Both the position numbers and the translations under genes were made by a program. A stretch of 64,000 bases of DNA from [Actinomadura] parvosata subsp. kistnae. Its GTDB lineage: Bacteria; Actinomycetota; Actinomycetes; Streptosporangiales; Streptosporangiaceae. Below the pieces are notes generated by a model, which did no database searches, was not told where the DNA came from, and saw nothing but the letters and a program-made list of their open reading frames with translations. Where the stretch lies: positions 2,343,001 to 2,407,000 of the forward strand of contig NZ_OOHJ01000018.1 of NCBI RefSeq assembly GCF_900323885.1, written 5' to 3'. Every line of letters starts with the position of its first letter. The stretch's first letter is position 1. Below are positions 35,939 through 44,441 of the stretch, piece by piece.

Positions 35939-36301
35939 CGCGCCATCATGCCCTGCACGGACGCCGGCGACGTCATCCGTCCAGGGGCGATGCCGTGCCC
36001 GTGCAGTACGTCTCCCTGACGCCCCCGCCCTCGACTGGACCAACTCATCGACGACCTGTACTTCCTGAAAGGCACCCCGCCGGACCAGCCGATGGATCTC
36101 CGAGCCGATGGATCTCCGAGCCGATGGATCTGCGAGCCGATGGATCTGCGAGCCGATGGATCTGCGAGCCGATGGATGCGAGCCGATGGATGCGAGCCGA
36201 TGGATGCGAGCCGTCGGATGCGAGCCGTTGGATTTCTTACAAGAGCCGGCACCCCCTGGCACGTCAGTATGGACACTCCCCGATGAACAGGAGTGAGCCT
36301 C
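35939..36301. other. Gene-free stretch holding a minisatellite
   Basis: About 360 bp between the divergent methyltransferase and reductase genes. Apart from the tandem repeats at 36087-36232 it contains no gene that I can support. The last 40 bp provide the reductase ribosome site (CAGGAG at 36288-36293). Confidence 0.7.
36087..36232. repeat. Minisatellite: five 16-bp plus four 14-bp units
   Basis: Five copies of AGCCGATGGATCTSCG (36087-36166), four copies of AGCCGATGGATGCG or its variant (36167-36222), then a partial unit. The 16-to-14 change is loss of the TCT/TC part. It sits in the region that should hold promoters for two divergent genes. Confidence 0.93.
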
Positions 36302-36883
36302 ATGGGCAAGGTGGTCTTGTACAGCTCGGTGTCGATCGACGGCTTCATCGCGGACGAGAATGACCAGCCCGGACCGCTGTTCGACTGGTTGTCCAACGGC
36401 GACGTCCCCCTGGATGACTCCGGGGAGATCAAGGTGTCGCGAGCGTCCTACGACCACACCCGCTCGTACTGGGACGAGATCGGCGTGACCGTCGTCGGCC
36501 GCCACGTCTTCGACATGACGGACGGCTGGGGCGGCAAGCCACCGAGCGGCATCGACCATGTGGTCGTCGTGACCCACCGCCCCATGCCCGAAGGCTGGGA
36601 CCCCAACGCGCCCTTCCACTTCGCCAACAGCATCGAAACCGCCATGGCCAGGGCTCAGGAGCTGGCGGGCGACCGTACGGTAGAGGTGGCCGCCGGCAAC
36701 GTCGGCGGCCAGGTGCTGGCCGCCGGGCTTGTGGACGAGCTCGCCATGGACGTCGTACCCGTGGTATTCGGAACGGGCAAGCGCTACTTCGGCTCGGTCG
36801 ACGCCCAACACCTGCTGGAGAACCCGCACGTGGTGATCCAGGGCAACCGCGTACTCCACCTGCGCTACCGCGTCCGCCCCTGA
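36302..36883 (+). CDS. Dihydrofolate reductase-family (RibD C-terminal) protein
   Basis: 193 residues of the RibD_C/DHFR-like fold: VVLYSSVSIDGFIADEND, DEIGVTVVGRHVFDMTDGW, VVVVTHRP and ELAMDVVPVVFGTGKRYFG. These small NADPH oxidoreductases reduce pterin- or pyrimidine-like compounds or are general reductases; the precise substrate is unknown. ATG 36302 is selected because CAGGAG sits eight bases before; a GTG at 36293 is within that site. Confidence 0.85.
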   Translation: MGKVVLYSSVSIDGFIADENDQPGPLFDWLSNGDVPLDDSGEIKVSRASYDHTRSYWDEIGVTVVGRHVFDMTDGWGGKPPSGIDHVVVVTHRPMPEGWDPNAPFHFANSIETAMARAQELAGDRTVEVAAGNVGGQVLAAGLVDELAMDVVPVVFGTGKRYFGSVDAQHLLENPHVVIQGNRVLHLRYRVRP

Positions 36884-36960
36884 CCACCCGGGCTGACCGT
36901 CACCGCCCTGCCCCGTCCCCATACTGGACGGCTCCCGCCCTTCAGCAGCAGAAGATGAAC

Positions 36961-36993
36961 GAAGGCCCTCCGTGAGGATCACGGAGGGCCTTC
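36961..36993. terminator. Strong bidirectional hairpin between the reductase and tRNA-Thr
   Basis: GAAGGCCCTCCGTGA, GGA, TCACGGAGGGCCTTC: perfect 15-bp stem, followed by TCATCATGG on one side and preceded by AACGAAC on the other. It lies after both the rightward reductase and the leftward tRNA gene. Confidence 0.85.
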
Positions 36994-37000
36994 ATCATGG

Positions 37001-37074
37001 AGCCGCCTTGGGGATTCGAACCCCAGACCCCTTCATTACGAGTGAAGTGCTCTGGCCGACTGAGCTAAGGCGGC
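37001..37074 (-). tRNA. tRNA-Thr (anticodon CGU)
   Basis: Reading the minus strand, a 74-nt cloverleaf: acceptor GCCGCCT pairs with AGGCGGC, D arm AGCTCAGTCGGCCAGAGC, anticodon stem CTTCA/TGAAG with loop CTCGTAA (anticodon CGT), T arm with GGTTCGAATCC. No CCA is encoded. The terminator hairpin at 36961-36993 follows directly. Confidence 0.96.
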
Positions 37075-38149
37075 GTGCGCTGTGCAGCTTGAAAGAGTCT
37101 ACAGGAGCCCGAGGGGTTCTCGCTCCCATCGATCACCCGATGCCCGGACAGACCATGCCATCCTCCGACGCCATGCCCTCCACGCACATCGATCCTTGAA
37201 GTGGGCGGCGTGGCCATCACCCTCGTACGTGAGCAACGCGCCCGACCCGGCTCGTCCGCGCGTCTCCGGACCCATTCGCACAGCTTGGCCTGGTCCCGTT
37301 CTTTGCCGCTCGCCAGGACCAGGGCGGTGCCCTTCGCGGTCAGACGGCGGGGCCGAGTGCCGGCGGGCGGGCGGGCGGGCCGAGTGCCGGCGGGCGGCGG
37401 GGCCGAGTGCCGGCGGGCGGTGCAAGCCCACACATTCCGCTGTCGTCCTGAGCTCCTCCGCCCGCCACATCGCCGCGCGGTGCCGACGACGCGCGGATTC
37501 GGCCGTCGTCGACACGGCGCCCCTCCCACTCCACCCGCCGACAACGTTCGACACCCGTTCGTTCGTGCGCCGGAGCAGCAGCCCGCGCGCCATGGTGCGG
37601 CAGTGCCCGGACAAGCCGCCGCGGGCGCGCGGTAAGGCCCGGACAAGGTGTCGCACGACCACACCGGCCACACGCTCCCACGTCGTCCGACACCGAACCA
37701 GACGAGCATGCCCACCCCTCACACGGCGCCACACCCGAACACCATGCCGCCCATCACACGGCACCACGCCGGAACAGCAGCTCGCGCACCGTGGTGCGGC
37801 AGTGCCCCGACAAGTCGCTGCGGGCGCGCGGGTAAAGCCCGGACCAGATGTCGCACGACCACACCGGCCACACGCTCCCACGTCGTCCGACACCGAGCCC
37901 GACGAGCATGCCCACCCCTCACATGGCACCACGCCCGAAGCCCATGCCACCCGTCACACGATGCACGCCCCAAGTGCATGGCGCTCGTCATACAGCACCA
38001 CGCCCGAAGACCCATGCCCGCGCCTCGTAGCGCCCGCGGCAACGGCGCCTCAGATGAGCTGCCTCATGAGCCATGCGGGCACCTCCGGGAGGCGTCGCAT
38101 GAGCGCGTCCGCAAGGGCCCGGAGCGCCCCTCACAGACCTGGTGACGTG
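37075..38149. other. Gene-free repeat-rich stretch between tRNA-Thr and PSP1
   Basis: About 1.07 kb with no convincing gene on either strand. It holds three short GCCGAGTGCCGGCGGGCGG repeats (37352, 37379, 37402), a 200-bp tandem duplication (37568-37966), and later GCACCACGCCCGAAG repeats near 37926 and 37995. The long open frames all run through these repeats in different frames. Confidence 0.75.
37568..37966. repeat. Approximately 200-bp direct tandem duplication
   Basis: Copy A 37568-37766, copy B 37767-37966. The stretch TCGCACGACCACACCGGCCA at 37651 is exactly repeated at 37851, and the identity continues through CACGTCGTCCGACACCGA. The offset is 199 before and 200 after a one-base indel (GCGCGGTAAG versus GCGGGTAAAG). 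Confidence 0.92.
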
Positions 38150-38992
38150 CTACACCTCGTCCCCCGGCTCGCCCCCGTAAGCCGCGTCATGCGCCTTCCG
38201 GGGCCCGCACACGCTGGCCCGCGAACAAGAGCACCTCCGCCCCCCGTCGTTGAGCCGCACCACCACGGAGTCCGACGGCACGTTGTGCCCCACGACCGTC
38301 CCGGCTCCCTGCGGGGTGTCGACGCTCGCCCCCACCCGCGGGGCTGTGGCGCGGAACTCCTGGTAGAGCGGGTGTTCGTACTTCAGGCAGCACATGAGCC
38401 GCCCGCATGCCCCCGCGATCCGCAGCGGGTTGACCGGCAGCTCCTGGTCTTTGGCCATGCGTACGGAGACGGGCTCGAAGTCCTTGAGGAACGTGGCGCA
38501 GCACAGGTCGCGGCCGCAGGGGCCGATGCCGCCCTGGAGGCGGGCCTCGTCTCTCGGGCCGATCTGCCGCAGCTCGACCCTGGCCCGGAGGTTGCGGGCC
38601 AGGTCGCGTACGAGGGCGCGGAAGTCGACCCGGTGCGGCGCGGAGAAGTAGACCGTGTAGACGTTGTCCTGGTCGAGGTAGTCGATGCCGACGACCTTCA
38701 TCGGCAGCGTGTGTCGTTTGATCAGCCGCTTGGACACGCTGCGGGCTTCGGCTCTGCGGCGTTTGTTCGTCTCGTCACGCGTCAGGTGCTCCTCGCCGGC
38801 GATGCCCGCGCACACGGGCAGCCCGTCGATGTCCTCGCTCGTGTACTGCGGGGCCCACACGCACTCCGCCACCTCCGGACCCGAGTCCGTCGGGACGAGC
38901 ACCTTGTCGCCCACTTTGGGGCTGTGCTCGCCGGGGTCGAGGTAGTAGAGCCTCCCGTAACGGGTGAAGCTCACGGCCATGATCATTCCCAT
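38150..38992 (-). CDS. PSP1 domain protein (RicT/YaaT-like)
   Basis: 280 residues with the PSP1 C-terminal region ARVELRQIGPRDEARLQGGIGPCGRDLCC and the cysteines ACGRLMCCLKYEHPLY, the pattern of the RicT/YaaT family. In Bacillus, RicT acts with RicA and RicF in RNA-processing and sporulation control; in actinobacteria the role is undefined. Neighbouring holB and tmk fit the known actinobacterial context. ATGs at 38992, 38986 and 38980 are all possible starts; the AGGAGG site favours the first. C-terminal CSCSRASVCG could bind metal. Confidence 0.88.
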   Translation of the reverse strand: MGMIMAVSFTRYGRLYYLDPGEHSPKVGDKVLVPTDSGPEVAECVWAPQYTSEDIDGLPVCAGIAGEEHLTRDETNKRRRAEARSVSKRLIKRHTLPMKVVGIDYLDQDNVYTVYFSAPHRVDFRALVRDLARNLRARVELRQIGPRDEARLQGGIGPCGRDLCCATFLKDFEPVSVRMAKDQELPVNPLRIAGACGRLMCCLKYEHPLYQEFRATAPRVGASVDTPQGAGTVVGHNVPSDSVVVRLNDGGRRCSCSRASVCGPRKAHDAAYGGEPGDEV

Positions 38993-39101
38993 GGGCTCGA
39001 GCTCGCCTCCTGACGGCCTAGGGGGTTCGGACGGCCTTCTCTGTCAGATTACGTGTGTCCGTACACCGGAAGTCAGGGGCGGGCGTGTGGATGTCGCCCG
39101 A

Positions 39102-40142
39102 TCACGCACCCCCGGGGCATACCGTCCTGTCCGGCAGATACAACCCGAAATCGGCGTGCAGCGCCGCTCGCTCGTCGATGCACCAGTGGCTCACGACCTG
39201 AGCGACGCCGGGCTGCCGCTTCAGCTTGTCGACCAGGGCCCACGCCGGGGCATCGGACTTCAGCCTGATCCTGAACGACTGAGGCATGTCCTGAACGCGA
39301 GTCGCCTCGACGAGCGCCTTGTTGTCCTTGAACGCCTGCTTGAAGTTCTCGTACGCGGCCGCCTGGTCCTCGAAGACGACGTCCTTCACCTCCGGCATCT
39401 GCTGGATCGTCTGCTGGATCGCCTTCACCTGGTCGGCAGTGGCCGCCACCCCCTTCTTGCCGCTCCCGGGCTTCGGCGCGCAGGCCGGCAGGCTTGTGCC
39501 GGCCGTGCACAGGAAGACGTTGACGTCCGTTTTCTGCCCCTTCTGCGCCGCCGCCATGGCGTCGGCGCTCTCAGCGTGATCGATGACGGCCGACACCCCG
39601 CCCACCTTGAGGAACGCCGACGTCACCTGCCGGCGGTCGGCGCCCTGGCGCAGCTTCACCTGGTACGACGGCGGCAGGTCAGCGGGCCGGACGGCGTCGA
39701 GCAGCGCCTGGTTGCCCGCGTAGCGCTCGCGAAAGTCGTCGTAGGCGGTGGCCTGGCTCACCCACTGGCTGGCGGCGATCTGCGGCTGCTGCTCCCGCAA
39801 CACCCGCTCGATCATCCTGCGCTGCTCCGGGCCGGCCGCCGCCGTGCAGCCCGTCTCCTTCGGCGCCGTCGCCGTGCACAGGAACACGGTCACATCGGCG
39901 TCGGCCCGCGAGAACACACTCGCAGCCGTCAGCTGATCCCTGCCGCCCTCCGCGCCGCCACCCGTCAGGACGGCGACCGCCGACCCCGCGACCGCCACGG
40001 CGACCACCGCCGTCACCAGGCGATAGTCCATGCGGAACCGCCGCCGCTCCGGCACCCGCAGCGGCCGCAGCGCGCTCTGGTCCACCGCCGCACCCGCCTC
40101 GGCGAGCGCCTCCCGCAACCTGTCTTCCACCGGGCTGTTCAT
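39102..40142 (-). CDS. Single-TM protein with two FtsX-ectodomain-like modules
   Basis: 346 residues: a short cytosolic part of about 40 residues, one TM helix (LVTAVVAVAVAGSAVAVL), then two similar extracellular modules. Each has a start like ADVTVFLCTAT or TDVNVFLCTAG, a QATAYDDFRERYAGN / QAAAYENFKQAFKDN helix and PPSYQVKLR / PQSFRIRLK. These match the permease-like FtsX extracellular domain fold, but no permease helices exist. Its ATG overlaps the stop of the SigE-type sigma factor (ATGA), so it may sense envelope state and hold or modulate the sigma factor. Confidence 0.8.
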   Translation of the reverse strand: MNSPVEDRLREALAEAGAAVDQSALRPLRVPERRRFRMDYRLVTAVVAVAVAGSAVAVLTGGGAEGGRDQLTAASVFSRADADVTVFLCTATAPKETGCTAAAGPEQRRMIERVLREQQPQIAASQWVSQATAYDDFRERYAGNQALLDAVRPADLPPSYQVKLRQGADRRQVTSAFLKVGGVSAVIDHAESADAMAAAQKGQKTDVNVFLCTAGTSLPACAPKPGSGKKGVAATADQVKAIQQTIQQMPEVKDVVFEDQAAAYENFKQAFKDNKALVEATRVQDMPQSFRIRLKSDAPAWALVDKLKRQPGVAQVVSHWCIDERAALHADFGLYLPDRTVCPGGA

Positions 40143-40711
40143 GAATGATCCTCCCCAAGCGCTCGGCCAAGGGCCTTCAGCCCTCGCGCGATCGTCGACC
40201 TGGCCGTGCTCGCGCTGATCCGCATCGTCTCGGCAATCTCCTGGTCAGCGAGATCGAAGTAGTAGCGCAAGGTCAGGGCCTCGCGCTGCCTGCGTGGCAG
40301 CCGGCGCAACGCGAGCAGCACCTCGCGCCGCTCCTCCCCCATCAGCACGGCGCTCTCCGCCGACCACACCGGCGGCTCGTACGGCAACGCCCGCCGGAAC
40401 ACCGTGGCCCGCCTGCGGAGCACCGACCGGCACCCGTTGAGCACCGCCGACCGCACGTAGACCAGCGCCTTGTCTGCGTCGCGCAGCCTGGCCCGGCCGG
40501 CGTGTGTACGCGCGAACGCCTCCTGCACGACGTCTTCGGCGGTGGCCTGATCGCCGACCATGATGAGGGCCAGCCGCACCAGGCCGACATGGTGCTCAGC
40601 GAAGATCGACGCCACGTCGACCCGCCGCCGGGCGAGATCTTCTTGCTGGGTGAGTAGTTCGACTTCCACGTAACAGAGACGTTCGGCGGCCTCGTCTGCT
40701 GCTCGGGTCAC
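40139..40711 (-). CDS. SigE-family ECF-type RNA polymerase sigma factor
   Basis: 190 residues: sigma region 2 (IFAEHHVGLVRLALIMVGDQATAEDVVQEAFARTH) and region 4 (LRRLPRRQREALTLRYYFDLADQEIAETMRISASTARSTIARGLKAL) with a clear HTH. It lacks regions 1 and 3, as ECF factors do. The first about 30 residues are poorly conserved, so a downstream start such as GTG near 40615 is possible. Coupled to the FtsX-ectodomain gene, which may be its regulator. Confidence 0.88.
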   Translation of the reverse strand: MTRAADEAAERLCYVEVELLTQQEDLARRRVDVASIFAEHHVGLVRLALIMVGDQATAEDVVQEAFARTHAGRARLRDADKALVYVRSAVLNGCRSVLRRRATVFRRALPYEPPVWSAESAVLMGEERREVLLALRRLPRRQREALTLRYYFDLADQEIAETMRISASTARSTIARGLKALGRALGEDHS

Positions 40712-40744
40712 TCACTTATCTTGGGCCCCTGCCCGACTCCGACC

Positions 40745-40865
40745 GCCCACCACGCCCGCGCCGCAACCGGACCCACCGCCCGCGCCCCACCGCAACTGGA
40801 CTACCGCCCACACCCCAGCCCACCGCGCCCCACCGCAGCCGGACCACCGCCCGCGCCCCAGCCCG
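40745..40865. repeat. Imperfect repeats of about 43 bp upstream of the sigma gene
   Basis: CGCGCCCCACCGCARCYGGACYACCGCCC-like units at about 40781 and 40824, with partial units at about 40758 and 40851. They fill the gap between the holB stop and the sigma gene start, which should also contain the sigma promoter. Confidence 0.6.
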
Positions 40866-40929
40866 CGGTGCCAAGCGCCTCTGGTGCCCTCCACGGAGAA
40901 CGGGCGCCGCACCGCGCGAAAAAGCCGGG

Positions 40930-42105
40930 TCAGGGCCGTAGCGCCAGCATCATCGCCTCGACGGCCATCTGCGGGTTGACGTTCGCCGCCAGCCGTTCCC
41001 TGCACTGCATGATCGCGTCGATGCGCCGCAGCGTCTCCTCAGGAGTGGACGACTTGGCGAGCTGGTCCAGGTCGAACCGCAGATCGTCGTTGGCCAGCTC
41101 CACCCCCGCCGCCGCGAACTGCATGGCCAGCACGTCCCGGTAGAACGAGACCAGCTCCAGCAGCGCCGCGTCCAGCGAGTCGCGCTTGATGCGGGTGGCG
41201 CGCGACTTCTGCCGATCCTCCAGCTCTTTCAGCGCGCCGGCCCCGCCGCGCACGAGCCCGCGGTTGAGGCCCTTGCCGCTGGATCCCTCGCCGTACAGCT
41301 TGCGCAGTTCGGAGGTCTCGCTCTCGTTGAGCGCGGTCGTGGCGGCGGCAGCCTCCTCCTCGGCCGTCTTGACCAGGCGTTCGGCGGCGGACACGCATTC
41401 GCCGACGCCGGTCAGCGAGCGCGGGATGCTCAGCACCGCCTCGCGCCGCGCCCGGACGCCCTCGTCGAGCGCCAGCGCGCGGGCCCGCCCGATGTGCCCC
41501 TGCGCGGCCCGCGCGGCGAACCTGGCGGTCTCCCACGGCACGCTGTGGCGGGTGGCCAGCACGTGGGCGACGGCCTCGGTGCCGGGCGTGGTGAGGTTCA
41601 CGAGGCGGCAGCGCGACCTGATGGTGATCATCATGTCGTCGGGGGCGGGCGCGCACAGCAGCCAGACCGTACGGGGCGGCGGCTCCTCGATGGCCTTGAG
41701 CAGGGCGTTCGCGGCGGATTCCGTGGCCCGGTCGGCGTCCTCGAACAGGATGACCCGCCACCGCCCCTGCGTCGGCGCCCCGGCGGCCCGCAGGATCAGC
41801 TCGCGGGTCTGCTTGACGCTGTAGGACAGGCCCTCGGGGCGGACGGACTCGAGGTCGGGGTGGGAGCCGATGAGCACCTGGTGGCACTGGTCGCAGTGGC
41901 CGCAGCCGCCGTCGGGGCACAGCAGCGCGGCGGCGAAGGCGCGGGCGGCGTCTTCCCTGCCGGAGCCGGGCGGGCCGGTGAACAGCCAGGCGTGCGTCAT
42001 GCCGGCGCCGCGCCCGCCCGCGACGACCTCGCCGGCCGCCGCCGCGGCCCGCGACAGCACGGCGATCGCCTGGTCCTGCCCCACGAGGTCATCGAAAACC
42101 GTCAC
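40930..42105 (-). CDS. holB: DNA polymerase III delta-prime subunit
   Basis: Clamp-loader component at the replication fork. The 391-residue protein has an AAA+ domain: QDQAIAVL, Walker-A-like GPPGSGRED with Arg in place of Lys, four-Cys zinc loop CPDGGCGHCDQC, ESVRPEGLSYSVKQTRELI, FEDADRATESAANALLKAIEEPP (Walker B-like with sensor). The Lys-to-Arg change suits a delta-prime that does not hydrolyse ATP. The C-terminal helical collar contains a long Glu/Ala-rich coil. tmk and topA precede it on the same strand, the usual actinobacterial order. Confidence 0.92.
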   Translation of the reverse strand: MTVFDDLVGQDQAIAVLSRAAAAAGEVVAGGRGAGMTHAWLFTGPPGSGREDAARAFAAALLCPDGGCGHCDQCHQVLIGSHPDLESVRPEGLSYSVKQTRELILRAAGAPTQGRWRVILFEDADRATESAANALLKAIEEPPPRTVWLLCAPAPDDMMITIRSRCRLVNLTTPGTEAVAHVLATRHSVPWETARFAARAAQGHIGRARALALDEGVRARREAVLSIPRSLTGVGECVSAAERLVKTAEEEAAAATTALNESETSELRKLYGEGSSGKGLNRGLVRGGAGALKELEDRQKSRATRIKRDSLDAALLELVSFYRDVLAMQFAAAGVELANDDLRFDLDQLAKSSTPEETLRRIDAIMQCRERLAANVNPQMAVEAMMLALRP

Positions 42106-42151
42106 GCCCGTAAGGCTAGTTGCACTTCGCCTCCCGAGGGGACGGCAAAGC

Positions 42152-42279
42152 GCGGATCGAGCTAGTCACGGAGCGAGCCAGGCGCGGATCGGGCTGGTCG
42201 CGGAGCGGGCCGGCTCCCAATCGGGCTGGTCACGGAGCGAGCCGGTTCCGGATTGGGCTAGTCGCGGATGGCGGGCATC
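42152..42279. repeat. Four 32-bp tandem copies at the 3' end of the MFS-tmk gene
   Basis: Units begin at 42152, 42184, 42216 and 42248; the last includes the true gene 3' end (42258-42279). The shared phrase GGGCTRGTCRCGGA marks each unit. The period is exactly 32 bp, as at the DUF305 gene 10 kb away, though the sequences are different. Confidence 0.85.
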
Positions 42280-44300
42280 GTCCCCGTGGCGTCTTCCGAC
42301 TCGCGCGGGACCGGGTCGGGCAGGATCTCCCTGATGCGGTCTTGGATCTGCCGGGTGACGACGTCTTGGGGCAGCGTGCCGTCGACGACGAGGTAACGCT
42401 CGGGCGCCGAGGCCGCCAGCGCGCGGAACTCCTTGCGCACCCGCTCGTGGAACTCCATCGGCTCGGACTCGATGCGGTCGGCCGCCCCGCCGAGCCGGGT
42501 CAGCCCCACCTCGGGCGGCGTGTCGATGAGCACGGTCAGGTGCGGCACGAGCCCGCCCGTGGCCCAAGCGTTGATCTTGGACACGTCGGCGGGGTCGAGC
42601 GCCCGCCCGGCGCCCTGGTAGGCCAGCGACGAGTCGACGTAGCGGTCGGTGATGACGATCGAGCCCCGGTAGAGGGCGGGCCTGATCACCTTCTCGACGT
42701 GCTCGGCCCGGTCGGCGGCGTACAGCAGCGCCTCGGAGCGCGCCGACAGGCCGCGCTCGGCCGCGTCGAGCAGGATGGCGCGCAGCCGCATGCCGACCTT
42801 GGTGGAGCCGGGCTCGCGGGTCTGCACCACGTCGTAGCCCTGGTCGCGCATCCAGATGGCGATCATGCGTGACTGGGTGGTCTTGCCGGACCCCTCGCCG
42901 CCCTCGAACGCGATGAACAGCCCGGGCACGTGCTCGGCCGCCTCGGTGGGGAACCGCTCGCCGCGTACGGCCGCGAGGAGGTCGGCCGCCAGGGAGACGC
43001 CCTTCCTGTCGTCCATCTGCCGCAGCGCCAGCAGCCCGACGCCGACGGCGAGCGCGCCGCCGATCACCAGCACCAGGTTGGTGCCGTCGAAGCGGTAGCT
43101 GAACTCGCCCAGCCCCAGCGTGTGCAGCCCGAACAGGGCGGCCAGCGGGTTGGCCAGGGAGACCACCAGCAGCAGCGTGACCCGCGCGGTCGACTGCAGG
43201 AACGAGAACGTGCGGCCGCGCAGCGCGTCTTCGACCTCGAGCCCGATCAGCGTGTAGCCGATGATCCAGGCGATGCCCGCGCACGCGCCGAGCACCACGG
43301 TCAGCATGACCACGATGACGAGGTTGTGCACCAGCGCGATCGCGACCAGCACCACCCCGGCCACGGTGATCGCCAGCCCGAACAGCCGCCGCCGCGACAG
43401 CTCGCGCAGCAGCCTGAGCCCGAAGAACATGCCCAGCGCCATGCCGACGAAGACGGCACCGAACACCACGCCGTAGGCCGCGTCGCCGCCGCCGAGCGCC
43501 TCGACGTAGACCTTGGCCACGCCCACCACGGCGCCGCCCGCGGCGAACGCCCCGAGCATGCCGATGACCAGGCCGCGCACCAGGCGGTTGCCGCCGACGA
43601 AGCGCCAGCCCTCGACGACCTGCTTGAGCACGGAGGGCGTGGAGATGGCGCCGTCGCGCTTGGGGATGTCGCGCAGGGTGAAGATGAGGAAGGCCGAGAC
43701 GAGGTACGCGCAGGCGTTCACGACCAGGGCCAGCCCGGTCGCGTCGCGCCCCAGCGGGAACGGCACGATGCCCGCGATCAGGTCGCCGGCCACCGAGAGC
43801 GCGGCGAAGAGCATGGCCGCGACGGGCGCGGTGCCGTAGGTGACCAGCAGGTTGAGTTGATTGGCCTGCTCGAGCTGCGCCTTGGGCACCAGGTTGGGGA
43901 CCGTGGCCTCCTTGGCCGGCACCCAGAACAGGTTCACGCATTCGACCAGGACGGTCGCGATGATGACCCACTGGTAGTTGTCGACGAACGGGATCGACAG
44001 CACCACGGCGAACCTGGCGAGGTCTGCGCAGAACATCGTCAGCCGCCGGTCGAACCGGTCGGCGAACACGCCCGCCAGCGGCCCCAGCAGCACGGCCGGC
44101 AACATCTTGGCCACGAACACGCCGCCGACGGCCAGCGACTGCACGCGGTAGTCACCCTGCGTGAGGTTTCCCGCGAGGGCGGTCAGGGCCAGGAGGTTGA
44201 GCCAGTCGCCCAGGCTGCACACCGACATGGCGGTCCAGAGCCGTCGGAACGGCGCATTGGCCAGCACATGAGTCGGGCGGCTTCGGCCAGGGGCAGTCAT
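42258..44300 (-). CDS. tmk: MFS-type membrane domain fused to thymidylate kinase
   Basis: 680 residues from ATG 44300. About the first 450 residues form a 12-helix major-facilitator-like domain (SVCSLGDWLNLLALTALAG, FADRFDRRLTMFCADL). Residues 460-680 are dTMP kinase, with P-loop FEGGEGSGKTT (467-474 core), TREPGSTKVGMRLRAILLD, DRYVDSSLAYQGAGR and PEVGLTRL. It phosphorylates dTMP to dTDP. Such fusions are known in actinobacteria; why a transporter-like part is attached is not known. The last bases belong to a 32-bp repeat array. Confidence 0.92.
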   Translation of the reverse strand: MTAPGRSRPTHVLANAPFRRLWTAMSVCSLGDWLNLLALTALAGNLTQGDYRVQSLAVGGVFVAKMLPAVLLGPLAGVFADRFDRRLTMFCADLARFAVVLSIPFVDNYQWVIIATVLVECVNLFWVPAKEATVPNLVPKAQLEQANQLNLLVTYGTAPVAAMLFAALSVAGDLIAGIVPFPLGRDATGLALVVNACAYLVSAFLIFTLRDIPKRDGAISTPSVLKQVVEGWRFVGGNRLVRGLVIGMLGAFAAGGAVVGVAKVYVEALGGGDAAYGVVFGAVFVGMALGMFFGLRLLRELSRRRLFGLAITVAGVVLVAIALVHNLVIVVMLTVVLGACAGIAWIIGYTLIGLEVEDALRGRTFSFLQSTARVTLLLVVSLANPLAALFGLHTLGLGEFSYRFDGTNLVLVIGGALAVGVGLLALRQMDDRKGVSLAADLLAAVRGERFPTEAAEHVPGLFIAFEGGEGSGKTTQSRMIAIWMRDQGYDVVQTREPGSTKVGMRLRAILLDAAERGLSARSEALLYAADRAEHVEKVIRPALYRGSIVITDRYVDSSLAYQGAGRALDPADVSKINAWATGGLVPHLTVLIDTPPEVGLTRLGGAADRIESEPMEFHERVRKEFRALAASAPERYLVVDGTLPQDVVTRQIQDRIREILPDPVPRESEDATGTMPAIRD

Positions 44301-44441
44301 GATTTCAGCGTATCCAGGTGTTGACCGGAAGTGGGTGGACAAGAGCCGAGCCGGATATCCCCGGCTGCTCGTGGCCGAGGGTATTACGGGAACGACCCGG
44401 AGCGCAGGTTACACACCTCGAATAGGGCCCCAAAAACATCA

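Noticed and set aside
35995..36363. Small plus-strand proteins with SRWI/ADGS repeats
   Set aside because: They are translations of the minisatellite in several frames and have no start context.
37001..37074. Integration site of a mobile element at tRNA-Thr
   Set aside because: No integrase, no second copy of the tRNA 3' end, and only repeats next to it. I cannot support an element.
37065..37715. A gene on the minus strand upstream of tRNA-Thr (contains LTAKGTALVLASGKERDQAK)
   Set aside because: The MarR-like phrase is short, the frame enters G/A/R/P repeats and runs into the tRNA; at most a decayed remnant.
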